A program made the translations under genes and the position numbers. Below, in pieces: positions 1 through 7,625 of a DNA stretch of 47,143 nucleotides (its first letter is position 1; every line of letters starts with the position of its first letter). The notes under the pieces are model-generated. The model saw only the letters and a program-made list of their open reading frames with translations. It was not told the origin of the DNA and searched no databases. Source of the stretch: Oscillospiraceae bacterium (GTDB taxonomy: Bacteria; Bacillota; Clostridia; Oscillospirales; CAG-272); NCBI GenBank assembly GCA_015063895.1, contig SVTG01000004.1, positions 82,923-130,065 on the forward strand. The letters run 5' to 3'.

Positions 1-875
1 GTCCGCGTATTCTCTTTAACCCCATGCACGGCTCGGGCACTTACCCCTTGATGGTGCTGATGTATACCGCGCGCTGCACGGTGGATCTGATGAATGCCAA
101 CAAGGACGCCTTTTTCGGTGGCAGCCTGCCTGCTCCCACCAAGGAAACGCTGGCCGATCTCGCGCACCGCGTAGTGGCCGAAGGCTACGACCTCGGTATC
201 GCCGTTGACGGCGACGGTGACCGCCTTGGTATCATTGACCGCGACGGCTCGTATATCAACGCCAACCAGATCCTTGCCATGCTCTATTACTACCTGCACG
301 AATACCGCGGCTGGCACGGACCCGTGGTGCGAAATCTCGCCACCACGCACATGCTTGATATGATGGCCAAGGATTTCGGGGAGGAGTGCTATGAGGTGCC
401 CGTCGGCTTTAAATGGATCTCCTCTAAGCTTGACCAGACCGATGCCGTGCTCGGCGGTGAATCCTCGGGCGGTCTTACGGTCCGCGGTCATATTTACGGC
501 AAGGACTCTGTATACGCCGCGATGCTGTTTGTGGAAATGATCTCCGCCATTGACAAATCTCCGACCGAATTCTGGCAGGAGCTGACCGAAAAATACGGCA
601 GCTTTGAAATGGTAGAGGATAATCTCCGCTTTGCGCCTGCGGAAAAGGCACGTATCAACCACCTCCTGATGGTAGAAAAGAAGGTGCCTGATTTTGGCAA
701 GGAGATCGCAAAGCTTGACTACCAGGACGGCTTTAAGGTGACCTTTGCCGACAACTCCTTCGTTATCTGCCGCTTCTCGGGCACCGAGCCCCTGCTCCGT
801 GTATTTGCCGAAAGCACAACAGCACAGGACGCACGCAAGCTCATTGATTGCATGAAGGAATTCATCGGGATCTGA
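1..875 (+). CDS. Phosphoglucomutase/phosphomannomutase family protein, 3' part
   Basis: This is the C-terminal part of an alpha-D-phosphohexomutase, a cytosolic enzyme family that moves phosphate between C1 and C6 of hexose phosphates for cell-envelope sugar and glycogen synthesis. The frame is open from the window edge, and the PMHGSG segment lies about nt 21-38. The metal-binding loop DGDGDR is at about 207-224, the sugar-recognition loop GGESSGG at about 454-474, and the phosphate-binding loop RFSGTEP at about 771-791. That order is the family domain order 2, 3, 4. The active-site serine domain lies outside the window. Substrate choice (glucose or mannose phosphate) cannot be read from this part. 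A terminator follows the stop codon. Confidence 0.93.
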   Translation, partial: PRILFNPMHGSGTYPLMVLMYTARCTVDLMNANKDAFFGGSLPAPTKETLADLAHRVVAEGYDLGIAVDGDGDRLGIIDRDGSYINANQILAMLYYYLHEYRGWHGPVVRNLATTHMLDMMAKDFGEECYEVPVGFKWISSKLDQTDAVLGGESSGGLTVRGHIYGKDSVYAAMLFVEMISAIDKSPTEFWQELTEKYGSFEMVEDNLRFAPAEKARINHLLMVEKKVPDFGKEIAKLDYQDGFKVTFADNSFVICRFSGTEPLLRVFAESTTAQDARKLIDCMKEFIGI

Positions 876-913
876 GCGTTGGTGCCGTCAACCATTCAAG
901 CAAACCGATCTGC

Positions 914-949
914 GCCGCCCTTTTTCTCAAACGAAAAGGGGCGGCTTTT
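914..949 (+). terminator. Intrinsic terminator after the phosphohexomutase gene
   Basis: A GCCGCCC/GGGCGGC stem is extended by a TTTT/AAAA pairing and followed by a short T run. It separates the phosphohexomutase gene from the cysteine operon. Confidence 0.8.
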
Positions 950-979
950 CATCTTCGCGAACCTTTTTTTCAAAAGGGG

Positions 980-1008
980 TTTACAAATGCCGTTTCATTG
1001 TGTATAAT
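980..1008 (+). promoter_or_regulatory. Sigma-A promoter of the cysE-cysS operon
   Basis: The -35 box TTTACA (980-985) and -10 box TATAAT (1003-1008) are 17 bp apart. Transcription should start near 1015, at the beginning of the T-box leader. Confidence 0.8.
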
Positions 1009-1014
1009 ATAGTA

Positions 1015-1285
1015 AGAATATCTGTGAACGGGAAAAGACCTGCGACGGCGTTCAGAGAATGCGGCCTTGGCTGTGAGCCGCACACGCAAAAAGCAGGAGA
1101 TGTGCACCCGTGAGATGCAGCGGTGAGCCTCGGCCAAGCAGGCTGTCGTTAGCCCCTGCCGTTTTCCGCGTTAAGGATAACCGTTTTTTGACGGTGAGGG
1201 GGGCGCGTCCCCCAAAGCAGAGTGGAACCGCGGTTCATGCCGCCTCTGTGCCCGATGGGTGCAGAGGTGTTTTTTATTTGTGAGG
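1015..1285 (+). promoter_or_regulatory. T-box leader, cysteine specifier
   Basis: This leader RNA binds tRNA-Cys and lets transcription continue only when the tRNA is uncharged. The T-box sequence AGAGTGGAACCGCGG is at 1219-1233. CAGAG (1218-1222) can pair with CTCTG (1244-1248) as an antiterminator. The competing terminator is an 11-bp stem, 1243-1253 with 1257-1267, followed by a T run at 1270-1275. Upstream, GAGAATGCGG...CCGC (about 1056-1082) resembles the distal part of Stem I. The most likely specifier codon is TGC at 1103-1105, in a GATGTGCACCC context. Cysteine fits both downstream genes. The specifier choice is inferred from context, because another TGC lies at 1116-1118. Confidence 0.9.
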
Positions 1286-1292
1286 TAGGTAT

Positions 1293-2036
1293 ATGGATTA
1301 CGAAAAACTGATTGACGGTGCCGTCATGGTAGGGCAAGCCCTGCGAAAAACGGCCAAGGAGCTACGTCGCGACACACGCGAGCTTTTGTGCGAGATTCAA
1401 TACGACGTGGAGGCCTTTCGCCAACGCGACCCCGCCGCCACGGGCACTGCGGAAATTTTACTCCTGTACTCGGGCTTGCACGCGCGCACCGCGCATCGCC
1501 TTTCCCACAAGCTTTACAAAAAGGGGCATACCTTTTCGGCCCGTATGATCAGCCAGGGTGCAAAATTCATCACGGGCATTGAGATCCACCCCGGTGCCAC
1601 CATCGGCCGCGGTCTGGTGATCGACCACGGCACAGGGGTCGTCATTGGCGAGACCGCCGAGATCGGCGATAACTGCACGATCTATCAGGGCGTCACGCTG
1701 GGCGGCACGGGTAAAAACGTCGGCAAGCGTCACCCCACGCTCGGCAACAACGTCATGATCGGCGCCGGCGCCAAGGTGCTGGGGCCGCTGACGATCGGCG
1801 ATAACGTCAAAATTGCCGCAGGCGCGGTCGCACTGCACGACATTCCCTGCGACTCGACCGCGGTCGGTATTCCCGCACGCGTGGTAAGCGTTGGCGGCGT
1901 GCGCATTGCCAACGATCTGGATCAGATCCACATTCCCGACCCCATCAAGGAGGAGATCGCCGCGCTGCGCGCCGAGAGCGACAAGCTGCGCCGCCGCATT
2001 CTCAAGCTTGAAAAAAACGCAAAAAAGGAAGAGTAA
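1293..2036 (+). CDS. cysE: Serine O-acetyltransferase
   Basis: CysE transfers acetyl from acetyl-CoA to L-serine to give O-acetylserine, the carbon skeleton for cysteine synthesis in the cytosol. The 247-residue protein has the helical N-terminal domain and then left-handed beta-helix hexapeptide repeats. These include HPGATIGRGLVIDHGTG, which carries the catalytic His/Asp region, followed by VVIGETAEIG and GVTLGGTGK. The C-terminus is a charged helix rich in Lys, Arg and Glu. The start is ATG after GTGAGG. It is the first gene of a T-box-controlled pair, 10 bp before cysS, so low charged tRNA-Cys should raise both cysteine supply and tRNA charging. Confidence 0.95.
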   Translation: MDYEKLIDGAVMVGQALRKTAKELRRDTRELLCEIQYDVEAFRQRDPAATGTAEILLLYSGLHARTAHRLSHKLYKKGHTFSARMISQGAKFITGIEIHPGATIGRGLVIDHGTGVVIGETAEIGDNCTIYQGVTLGGTGKNVGKRHPTLGNNVMIGAGAKVLGPLTIGDNVKIAAGAVALHDIPCDSTAVGIPARVVSVGGVRIANDLDQIHIPDPIKEEIAALRAESDKLRRRILKLEKNAKKEE

Positions 2037-2046
2037 GGAGCAAGCT

Positions 2047-3495
2047 ATGATTCTTTATAATACCGCCACCAGAAAAAGAGAAGAATTTGTACCGAATGAG
2101 CCCGGTAAGGTGAGCATTTATACCTGCGGCCCGACGGTTTACCATTTTGCCCATATCGGCAATCTGCGCACCTATATCATGGAGGATATCCTTGACCGCT
2201 ATATGCGTTATCAGGGCTACGACGTGAAGCGCGTGATGAACATTACCGACGTCGGACACCTGTCAAGCGACGGCGACACGGGCGAGGATAAGATGCTGAA
2301 GGGCGCCAAGCGCGAAAAAAAGACCGTGCTGGAAATTGCCAAGTATTATACCGATCGCTTCTTTGAAGACTGCCAAAAGCTCCATATCCGCCTCCCCGAC
2401 GTGGTGGAGCCTGCAACTGCCTGCATCGACTCCTTTATCGAGGTCATCACCTCTTTGCTCGACAAGGGCTACGCTTACGAGGCGGGCGGCAATATCTACT
2501 TTGACACCTCTAAATTGAAGGAATACTACATTTTCAACGATTTTAAGGAGGAGGATCTGGCCGTCGGCGTGCGCGAAGGCGTAGAGGAGGACGGTAACAA
2601 AAGAAACAAGGCCGACTTCGTTTTATGGTTTACCAAATCCAAATTTGAAGACCAGGAGCTGAAATGGCAAAGCCCGTGGGGCCTTGGCTATCCCGGCTGG
2701 CACATTGAGTGCTCCTGCATCGCCATGAAGCACCTCGGTGAGCGCCTTGATATCCATTGCGGCGGCATTGACAACGCCTTCCCCCACCACACCAACGAGA
2801 TCGCCCAAAGCGAGGCATATCTCGGCCACAAGTGGTGCAATTACTGGATGCACGTGCTGCATCTGAATACCGACGACGGTAAAATGTCCAAATCCAAGGG
2901 TGAGTTTCTGACGGTTTCTTTGCTTGAGAGCAAGGGCTACGACCCGCTTGCCTACCGCTTCTTCTGCCTGGGCTCCCACTACCGTCGCTCGCTGGTATTT
3001 TCTTATGAAAATCTTGATAACGCCGTGGTATCCTTCAACAAGCTCTTAACACGCATCTCGGCGCTGAAGGTGACCGAGGGCGAGGAGATCGACACCGTAG
3101 CGCTTGAGGCACTGCGCGACAAATTCAAGAAGGCGCTTGACAACGATCTGAACACCTCGCTTGCTATCACCGCGCTTTACGACGTGCTGAAATACGCAAC
3201 CAATACCGCCACCAAGCGCGCCGCGATTGCCGACTTTGACACCGTTCTTGCTCTTGACCTGCTGGAGAAGGCCGACGAGCTTACAAAGAAGCGTGAGGAG
3301 GAGGCCGCCAAGGCCGCCGTGCGTGTGTATTCCGACGATCCCGAGATCCGCGCCATTGAAGAGGCGATCGATGCCCGCACCGCCGCCAAAAAGGCTAAGA
3401 ATTATGCCGAAGCCGATCGCATTCGTGCCGAGCTTCTGGCCAAGGGAATCATACTGACCGACACCGCCGCAGGCACCACCTGGGCAAAATCCTGA
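2047..3495 (+). CDS. cysS: Cysteinyl-tRNA synthetase
   Basis: This class I aminoacyl-tRNA synthetase attaches cysteine to tRNA-Cys. The chosen ATG at 2047 follows AAGGAGCAAGCT, 10 bp after the cysE stop, and gives 482 residues. The frame is open further upstream, but that part only overlaps cysE in another frame. Visible motifs are CGPTVY with the first zinc cysteine, the HIGN nucleotide-binding motif (AHIGNLRTY), the zinc-ligand region ECSCIAM, HHTNEIAQSEA, and the KMSKS loop (DGKMSKSKG). The C-terminal helical domain ends with a typical AEADRIRAEL segment. It is co-transcribed with cysE under the same T-box. Confidence 0.97.
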   Translation: MILYNTATRKREEFVPNEPGKVSIYTCGPTVYHFAHIGNLRTYIMEDILDRYMRYQGYDVKRVMNITDVGHLSSDGDTGEDKMLKGAKREKKTVLEIAKYYTDRFFEDCQKLHIRLPDVVEPATACIDSFIEVITSLLDKGYAYEAGGNIYFDTSKLKEYYIFNDFKEEDLAVGVREGVEEDGNKRNKADFVLWFTKSKFEDQELKWQSPWGLGYPGWHIECSCIAMKHLGERLDIHCGGIDNAFPHHTNEIAQSEAYLGHKWCNYWMHVLHLNTDDGKMSKSKGEFLTVSLLESKGYDPLAYRFFCLGSHYRRSLVFSYENLDNAVVSFNKLLTRISALKVTEGEEIDTVALEALRDKFKKALDNDLNTSLAITALYDVLKYATNTATKRAAIADFDTVLALDLLEKADELTKKREEEAAKAAVRVYSDDPEIRAIEEAIDARTAAKKAKNYAEADRIRAELLAKGIILTDTAAGTTWAKS

Positions 3496-3566
3496 CTCTG
3501 TCTTTGCGAAGTTACCATATTACACCATCTTTTTTTGTAGCATTGCACAAAAACTAAAAAAAGGCC

Positions 3567-3595
3567 TTGCTTTTTTTTGAGGGTTATGTTATAAT
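3567..3595 (+). promoter_or_regulatory. Sigma-A promoter for the first small lipoprotein gene
   Basis: TTGCTT (3567-3572) and TATAAT (3590-3595) are separated by 17 bp, 37 bp before the start codon at 3633. Confidence 0.8.
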
Positions 3596-3632
3596 TCTAT
3601 TATCCATAAAACTATGACGGAGGACATCGTAT

Positions 3633-4055
3633 ATGAAACTCTTTGCACGTGTCTTATCTCTTACATTAGTAGCAGTTATGCTTTGTCTTTGCCTGACCGC
3701 CTGCGGCGAGGAAAGAATTGATGACGGTGAGTATATCCGTGGCGATAAGGCGCTCAACGGTTATTACTACGGTTACATTTTTGAAGAGGATACCTTTGCT
3801 TACGGCGAATACCTTGGCTACGTGAAGGACGAGGCAGCCTCCTATTCGGGCACCTACGCACTTGAGATCATCGAAAAGGAAGATAAAGAGGAGCAGAAGG
3901 CTGACGAGGAGAATATGCTGCGTTACGGCTTTATCACGTTCTACTACACCGATGCAGCAGGCACGGCTGTAGAGCGCAAGGAGCCCATTGAGATCGATGA
4001 TATGCAGGGCATTCTTATCATCGGCGACTTCCAGTACAACTGGTTTGAAAACTGA
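3633..4055 (+). CDS. Small secreted lipoprotein, unknown function
   Basis: This 140-residue protein begins with a lipoprotein signal peptide ending in the lipobox LTAC, so it is probably anchored to the outer face of the membrane through Cys24. The mature part is acidic and tyrosine-rich (DKALNGYYYGYIFEED, AYGEYLGYVKDE) and looks like a small beta-rich domain. I do not recognise a family. It has its own promoter and terminator, so it is monocistronic. Its signal peptide is almost the same in pattern as that of the next gene (MKxFARxLSLxLVAxMLC), although the mature parts do not look alike. Confidence 0.85.
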   Translation: MKLFARVLSLTLVAVMLCLCLTACGEERIDDGEYIRGDKALNGYYYGYIFEEDTFAYGEYLGYVKDEAASYSGTYALEIIEKEDKEEQKADEENMLRYGFITFYYTDAAGTAVERKEPIEIDDMQGILIIGDFQYNWFEN

Positions 4056-4075
4056 TCAAGGCAGACGAACCACAC

Positions 4076-4107
4076 AAAAAGACCTCCGCCATAGCGGAGG
4101 TCTTTTT
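4076..4107 (+). terminator. Strong intrinsic terminator
   Basis: A 14-bp perfect stem (AAAAAGACCTCCGC with its complement) and a 4-nt loop end in a T run. It lies 20 bp after the lipoprotein stop codon. Confidence 0.92.
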
Positions 4108-4158
4108 GTGTCATTTTCCTGAAAATGCCCAAAAAAATAAATAAAAATCAAAAAAGAC

Positions 4159-4187
4159 TTGTTTTTAAAAACAGTGCGTGATATAAT
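4159..4187 (+). promoter_or_regulatory. Sigma-A promoter for the second small lipoprotein gene
   Basis: TTGTTT (4159-4164) and TATAAT (4182-4187) are separated by 17 bp. Confidence 0.8.
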
Positions 4188-4240
4188 AGATTTGTACGCG
4201 GCGCGGCCGCGCCAATACTTATCTTATGGAGGATTTCACT

Positions 4241-4660
4241 ATGAAAATGTTCGCTCGCGCTTTGTCTCTTGCGCTCGTTGCTCTGATGCTGTGCACTGCA
4301 CTGGTTGCTTGCGCACCCGCTAAGGATCCTGCTGACGCAGAGGCTGCTCTCAAGGAAGCTGAGTACGTTGTTCTCAACGACGACAAAATTACCCCCGCCG
4401 TCTTCAAGCTTGCAGGCTACGACCTCAAAAACGTTGTAACCGGCACCAAGGTTTCCGAGGATAAGGACGGCAACAAGGTAACCGATATCGTTGTGATCTA
4501 CTACTTTGCTGACAAGGACAACGCTGAGAAGGCACTTGAAAAGGTAAAGGAAAACGCCAAGGAGAAGAAGGAAGAAACCAAGGAAGACTGGGTTGAGCCC
4601 ACTCGCTCCGGCTCTATGGTTTACTTCGGCACCAAGGCTGCTATCAAGGCTGCCAAGTAA
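4241..4660 (+). CDS. Small secreted lipoprotein, unknown function
   Basis: The product is a 139-residue lipoprotein. An ATG 15 bp upstream overlaps the GGAGG sequence, so the ATG at 4241 is chosen: GGAGG lies 8 nt before it. The signal peptide ends in the lipobox LVAC. The mature protein is short and lysine/glutamate-rich, with NDDKITPAVFKLAGYDL and a charged helix KALEKVKENAKEKKEE. This suggests a small alpha/beta domain outside the membrane. No family is recognised. The gene is monocistronic with its own promoter and a strong terminator. Codon use is strongly biased, with many GCT, AAG and AAC codons, as expected for a highly expressed gene. Confidence 0.87.
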   Translation: MKMFARALSLALVALMLCTALVACAPAKDPADAEAALKEAEYVVLNDDKITPAVFKLAGYDLKNVVTGTKVSEDKDGNKVTDIVVIYYFADKDNAEKALEKVKENAKEKKEETKEDWVEPTRSGSMVYFGTKAAIKAAK

Positions 4661-4670
4661 TCATCGTTGC

Positions 4671-4706
4671 AAAAAACGCAACCGCGCGTGCGCGGTTGCG
4701 TTTTTT
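4671..4706 (+). terminator. Strong intrinsic terminator
   Basis: The segment AAAAAACGCAACCGCGC pairs perfectly with its complement across a very short loop and is followed by TTTTTT. It ends the preceding lipoprotein transcript. Confidence 0.93.
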
Positions 4707-4720
4707 CATTTTAACAAGCC

Positions 4721-4748
4721 TTGACTTTTCGTTGATATTTGATATAAT
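4721..4748 (+). promoter_or_regulatory. Sigma-A promoter for the large lipoprotein gene
   Basis: TTGACT (4721-4726) and TATAAT (4743-4748) are separated by 16 bp, 43 bp upstream of the start codon. Confidence 0.82.
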
Positions 4749-4791
4749 GAAAATAGGTAATTGTCCCCATTTTTAAACAGGGAGTATTTTT

Positions 4792-6369
4792 ATGAAACGC
4801 ATTGCTCTTTTATTGCTATTGCTATTACTTTGCATTGGCGCCGCTGCATGCGCAAAAACCGACGACGGCCCGCACCTTACCTTTGCTGAAAACGGCGTAC
4901 CCACGCTGCGCCAAAGCACCAAGGAGGCCGGTAGCGTTACGTTACCCGCCCCTGCAGGCACGCACGCCGCCTTTTGCGTGGGCTGGCAAGCAGCCACAGA
5001 AAACGGCACCGTATTTTTGCCGATAGGCGCGACCTATGCCTACAATGCCGGAGAAGATCTGACCTTTGCGCCTGTTTATTTCCACTTCACCACGCAAACG
5101 AGTGCCAAGGTTGACCCGGAAACAACCGGCATTGTTTTTACCACCTCGTTTCAAAAGGCCGAATGGCTTGCCCTGCAAGAGCTTGACAGCACCGTTACGT
5201 GCGGCACGTTGATCTTCCCCTCCGCAGACACGGCAGATCTCAACGGCACGCTCACCCATGACGCACTTGCCGCAAACGGCAAGGTAGCCACTGACGTCGC
5301 CGCTGTTTTTGACAGCCAAGGCACAGCCTTCAGCGGTGCCCTCTCCTCCATTGAAACGCAGCATCTTACCACCAAATATACCGCCATAGGCTATACCAAG
5401 ATCACTTATACAGACGGTACGTCGCGCTATCAATACGCCTCTTACCAAAAGGATCTTGCGCCCAACGCCTCCCTGCTCAGCTTTGCCCCCATGCAAAGCA
5501 CGCTCTCGCTGTTTACGAATACCGATTTCGTATTAAACCCGCAAACGGGTCACATTCACGTGATCACCTCTATTGCCGCTGACAAATGGCAAGCCCTCTC
5601 GCCACAGATCGTCACCCTTGACCGCGGCACCCTGTTTGCCACCGCCGCGGACATGGAAAAGACCAACGGCGTCCTTACGCACGCTGCCCTGCTGGAGGCT
5701 GACTGTACACCTACCGACGTCGTCGCACAGGGCTGGTGCCTTGAAGTGGCAGATACGCTTTATTTTGAAGGGGTACTGACCCATATCGAGCCGCACGACC
5801 GCCTGCAAAAGCTGACCGCGGTCGGTTATCTGAAGATCACCTACCCTGACGGCAGCTACGACTATATTTATGCAACACACACAAGCAACCCGCCTCTGCT
5901 TTCACTGTACGAGCTGGCACTTGCCGCCAAAAACGACCTCAGCGACACGCAAACCGACACACACCCGCACGCTGCCGGCGACAAGTTCTCGCCTTACACG
6001 GCAGACGAGCAAGAGCGCATCGGTGAGCTTGCCACGGTGCCGCTTTTGCTCCTTTACGACAAAAACACACCCGGCAAGAAAAAGCTGGCTCCCGCCTACC
6101 AAGCTTGGTTTAGCGAGCACACTGTGGAATTCAACAACAACAAATGGAATGACGAGACCGAGGAAATATGGCAAGCGCTTTCCGACATTGACTACTGGGG
6201 CGGTGCCGCGCTGGTCATCACCCTGAATGACGGCACGCCGATCACCGAAGAGCTGCTTGGCACCATCACTCTGCAAAACGGTAGCATCACGGCAAAGGTC
6301 ACGAAATATATCTGCCACAATGGCAGGCTGATCCTCCCCCACTCCAATTTCATCACCCCGGGCAAATAA
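4792..6369 (+). CDS. Large surface lipoprotein with an InlB-like segment and a duplicated domain
   Basis: This 525-residue protein has a poly-leucine signal peptide and the lipobox GAAAC, so it should be anchored on the cell surface. Residues about 25-100 resemble an InlB-type B-repeat, with a GW(Q) turn and FAPVYF at the end. Two related domains follow, about residues 120-240 and 260-375. Each has a GTLI/GTLF strand, GxLTHxALxA, TDV, a GxLxxIE turn and then TAxGYxKITYxDGS with a YxYA ending. The C-terminal 110 residues are not recognised. The repeated domain is common in surface proteins of uncultured Clostridia, and its function is unknown to me. An adhesion or substrate-binding role is only inference. 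No clear terminator follows. Confidence 0.85.
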   Translation: MKRIALLLLLLLLCIGAAACAKTDDGPHLTFAENGVPTLRQSTKEAGSVTLPAPAGTHAAFCVGWQAATENGTVFLPIGATYAYNAGEDLTFAPVYFHFTTQTSAKVDPETTGIVFTTSFQKAEWLALQELDSTVTCGTLIFPSADTADLNGTLTHDALAANGKVATDVAAVFDSQGTAFSGALSSIETQHLTTKYTAIGYTKITYTDGTSRYQYASYQKDLAPNASLLSFAPMQSTLSLFTNTDFVLNPQTGHIHVITSIAADKWQALSPQIVTLDRGTLFATAADMEKTNGVLTHAALLEADCTPTDVVAQGWCLEVADTLYFEGVLTHIEPHDRLQKLTAVGYLKITYPDGSYDYIYATHTSNPPLLSLYELALAAKNDLSDTQTDTHPHAAGDKFSPYTADEQERIGELATVPLLLLYDKNTPGKKKLAPAYQAWFSEHTVEFNNNKWNDETEEIWQALSDIDYWGGAALVITLNDGTPITEELLGTITLQNGSITAKVTKYICHNGRLILPHSNFITPGK

Positions 6370-6410
6370 TACCCCACCAAGGCCGCGCGGCTATAGAGTG
6401 CGGTTCTTAG

Positions 6411-6551
6411 CGGAGAGTTTGACAAATACCGCTAAATGCGAGCATCGCATTTGACTAGTCAAACGCAAATGGGCTATGCCCAAACCCTTATAACAAGCAG
6501 AAAGAGCACACACGCAAGGAGTAAACCTTATGTGTATGCTCTTTTTCTGCT
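6411..6551. repeat. Gene-free stretch with short palindromes and one longer hairpin
   Basis: No convincing gene lies between 6370 and 6884. This part holds small perfect palindromes such as ATGCGA-GCA-TCGCAT and GGGC-TAT-GCCC, plus a GTTTGAC...GTCAAAC pair. A longer hairpin runs from 6496 to 6551, with AGCAGAAA and GAGCA pairing to TGCTC and TTTCTGCT. It directly precedes the GTGAAGTT mosaic. Confidence 0.6.
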
Positions 6552-6769
6552 GGTGAAGTTTTTGCTTTCGCAAAAGTGAAGTTGTGCAGATGCAGGACAT
6601 CCGGCACAGTGAAGTTGCTCGCCAAGGCTCGCAGTGAAGTTAAGTTTGCCCATCACTTCGCCGTTAGGCGAAACTTCACTCACGAAGTGAACTTCACTAT
6701 CGAAGATAACTTCACTTGCCCGAAGGGCAAACTTAGTTAGCGTGATTTGTCCGTTAAGGACATCACGCT
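6552..6769. repeat. Palindrome mosaic built on GTGAAGTT/AACTTCAC, copy 1
   Basis: The left half carries GTGAAGTT four times. The right half carries its complement AACTTCAC several times. Between them sit short perfect hairpins, for example TTTTGC-TTTC-GCAAAA, TCGCC-GTTA-GGCGA, CAC-GAA-GTG, ATC-GAA-GAT and GCCC-GAA-GGGC. The element ends with AACTTAGTT and a longer hairpin at 6739-6769 (AGCGTGA...TCACGCT). A related element with the same opening and the same ending lies at 46162-46363. No open frame of note crosses it. I infer a non-coding repetitive element that can fold as a large cruciform or branched RNA. Confidence 0.8.
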
Positions 6770-6799
6770 ATCGCCGCGCGGTTCTTTTTGCAAAAGGAC

Positions 6800-6828
6800 T
6801 TGACTTACATGACAAAAAGCGGTACAAT
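6800..6828 (+). promoter_or_regulatory. Sigma-A promoter of azlCD
   Basis: TTGACT (6800-6805) and TACAAT (6823-6828) are 17 bp apart, 56 bp before the azlC start. Confidence 0.78.
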
Positions 6829-6884
6829 AAACAGCGGTTATTCTATTTGTCGCCGCTGCGCGGCTATCAAGAAAGGCGCTTTCC

Positions 6885-7625
6885 ATGACACGAAAATTAT
6901 GGTTTGGGCGCGGTGTGCGTGACGGCATGCCGATCGCCATCGGCTACTTCGCCGTGGCGTTTGCCCTGGGGATCAAGGCAACGGCAGCAGGGCTTACGCC
7001 CTGGCAATCTGCCCTGCTTTCATTTTTAAACGTGACGTCTGCCGGCGAAGCCGCAGGCATTGCCCTTTTGGGCGTCGGCACCACCTACGTAGAATTGGCA
7101 CTGACGCAGCTTGTCATTAACATACGCTATTTGTTGATGTCCTGCGCGCTCTCGCAAAAGCTTTCCCCCACAACGGGGCTGTTACACCGCCTTGCCGTTG
7201 GCTATGGCGTGACCGATGAGATCTTTGGCATCAGTGCCGCGACCGATGGGGATCTTTCCCCCTATTACAGCTACGGCGCCATTGCCGTGGCAGTGCCCGG
7301 CTGGACGCTTGGCACCCTGCTGGGTGCCGTGATGGGCAACGTACTGCCCGCACGCGCCGTCAGTGCCCTGGGCGTCGCGCTTTACGCCATGTTCCTTGCC
7401 ATCATTTTGCCGCCTGCGCGGAAAAGTCGCGTGATCGCAGGTCTTGTTGCTGTTTCTGCGTTAGCCAGTGCCACCCTCTCGTGGCTCTGCACGGCGTTGT
7501 CCCTCAGCTTCTTTACCGAGGGCTTTCGCATTATCACCCTCACGGTCGTCATTTCGCTTGGGGCGGCACTCCTGTTCCCCCTAAAGGAAGCAAAAGAAAG
7601 CGAGGGCGTGGCAGATGGTAACTAA
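6885..7625 (+). CDS. azlC: AzlC family amino-acid exporter, large subunit
   Basis: AzlC is the large membrane subunit of a two-part exporter for branched-chain and some other amino acids. The 246-residue protein starts with GRGVRDGMPIAIGYFAVAFALG, a segment typical of the family, and has several hydrophobic segments across its length (for example FGISAATD followed by helices to the C-terminus). The start is ATG with AAAGG about 9 nt upstream. Its stop lies inside the next gene, an 11-nt overlap, so the two subunits are translationally coupled. The exported substrate cannot be read from sequence. Confidence 0.92.
   Translation: MTRKLWFGRGVRDGMPIAIGYFAVAFALGIKATAAGLTPWQSALLSFLNVTSAGEAAGIALLGVGTTYVELALTQLVINIRYLLMSCALSQKLSPTTGLLHRLAVGYGVTDEIFGISAATDGDLSPYYSYGAIAVAVPGWTLGTLLGAVMGNVLPARAVSALGVALYAMFLAIILPPARKSRVIAGLVAVSALASATLSWLCTALSLSFFTEGFRIITLTVVISLGAALLFPLKEAKESEGVADGN

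Noticed and set aside
1891-2046. A 52-codon upstream extension of cysS
   Set aside because: It lies within cysE in another frame, is rich in Arg/Pro/Ala, and the ATG at 2047 has a good ribosome-binding site and the conserved N-terminus.
6526-6560. An eight-codon leader peptide gene controlling azlC
   Set aside because: It is over 320 bp upstream of azlC with a separate promoter in between, and has no run of branched-chain codons.
6552-6769. The octamer array as a CRISPR array
   Set aside because: The repeated part is only 8-9 bp, the intervals are palindromes of uneven length, and the orientation flips half-way.
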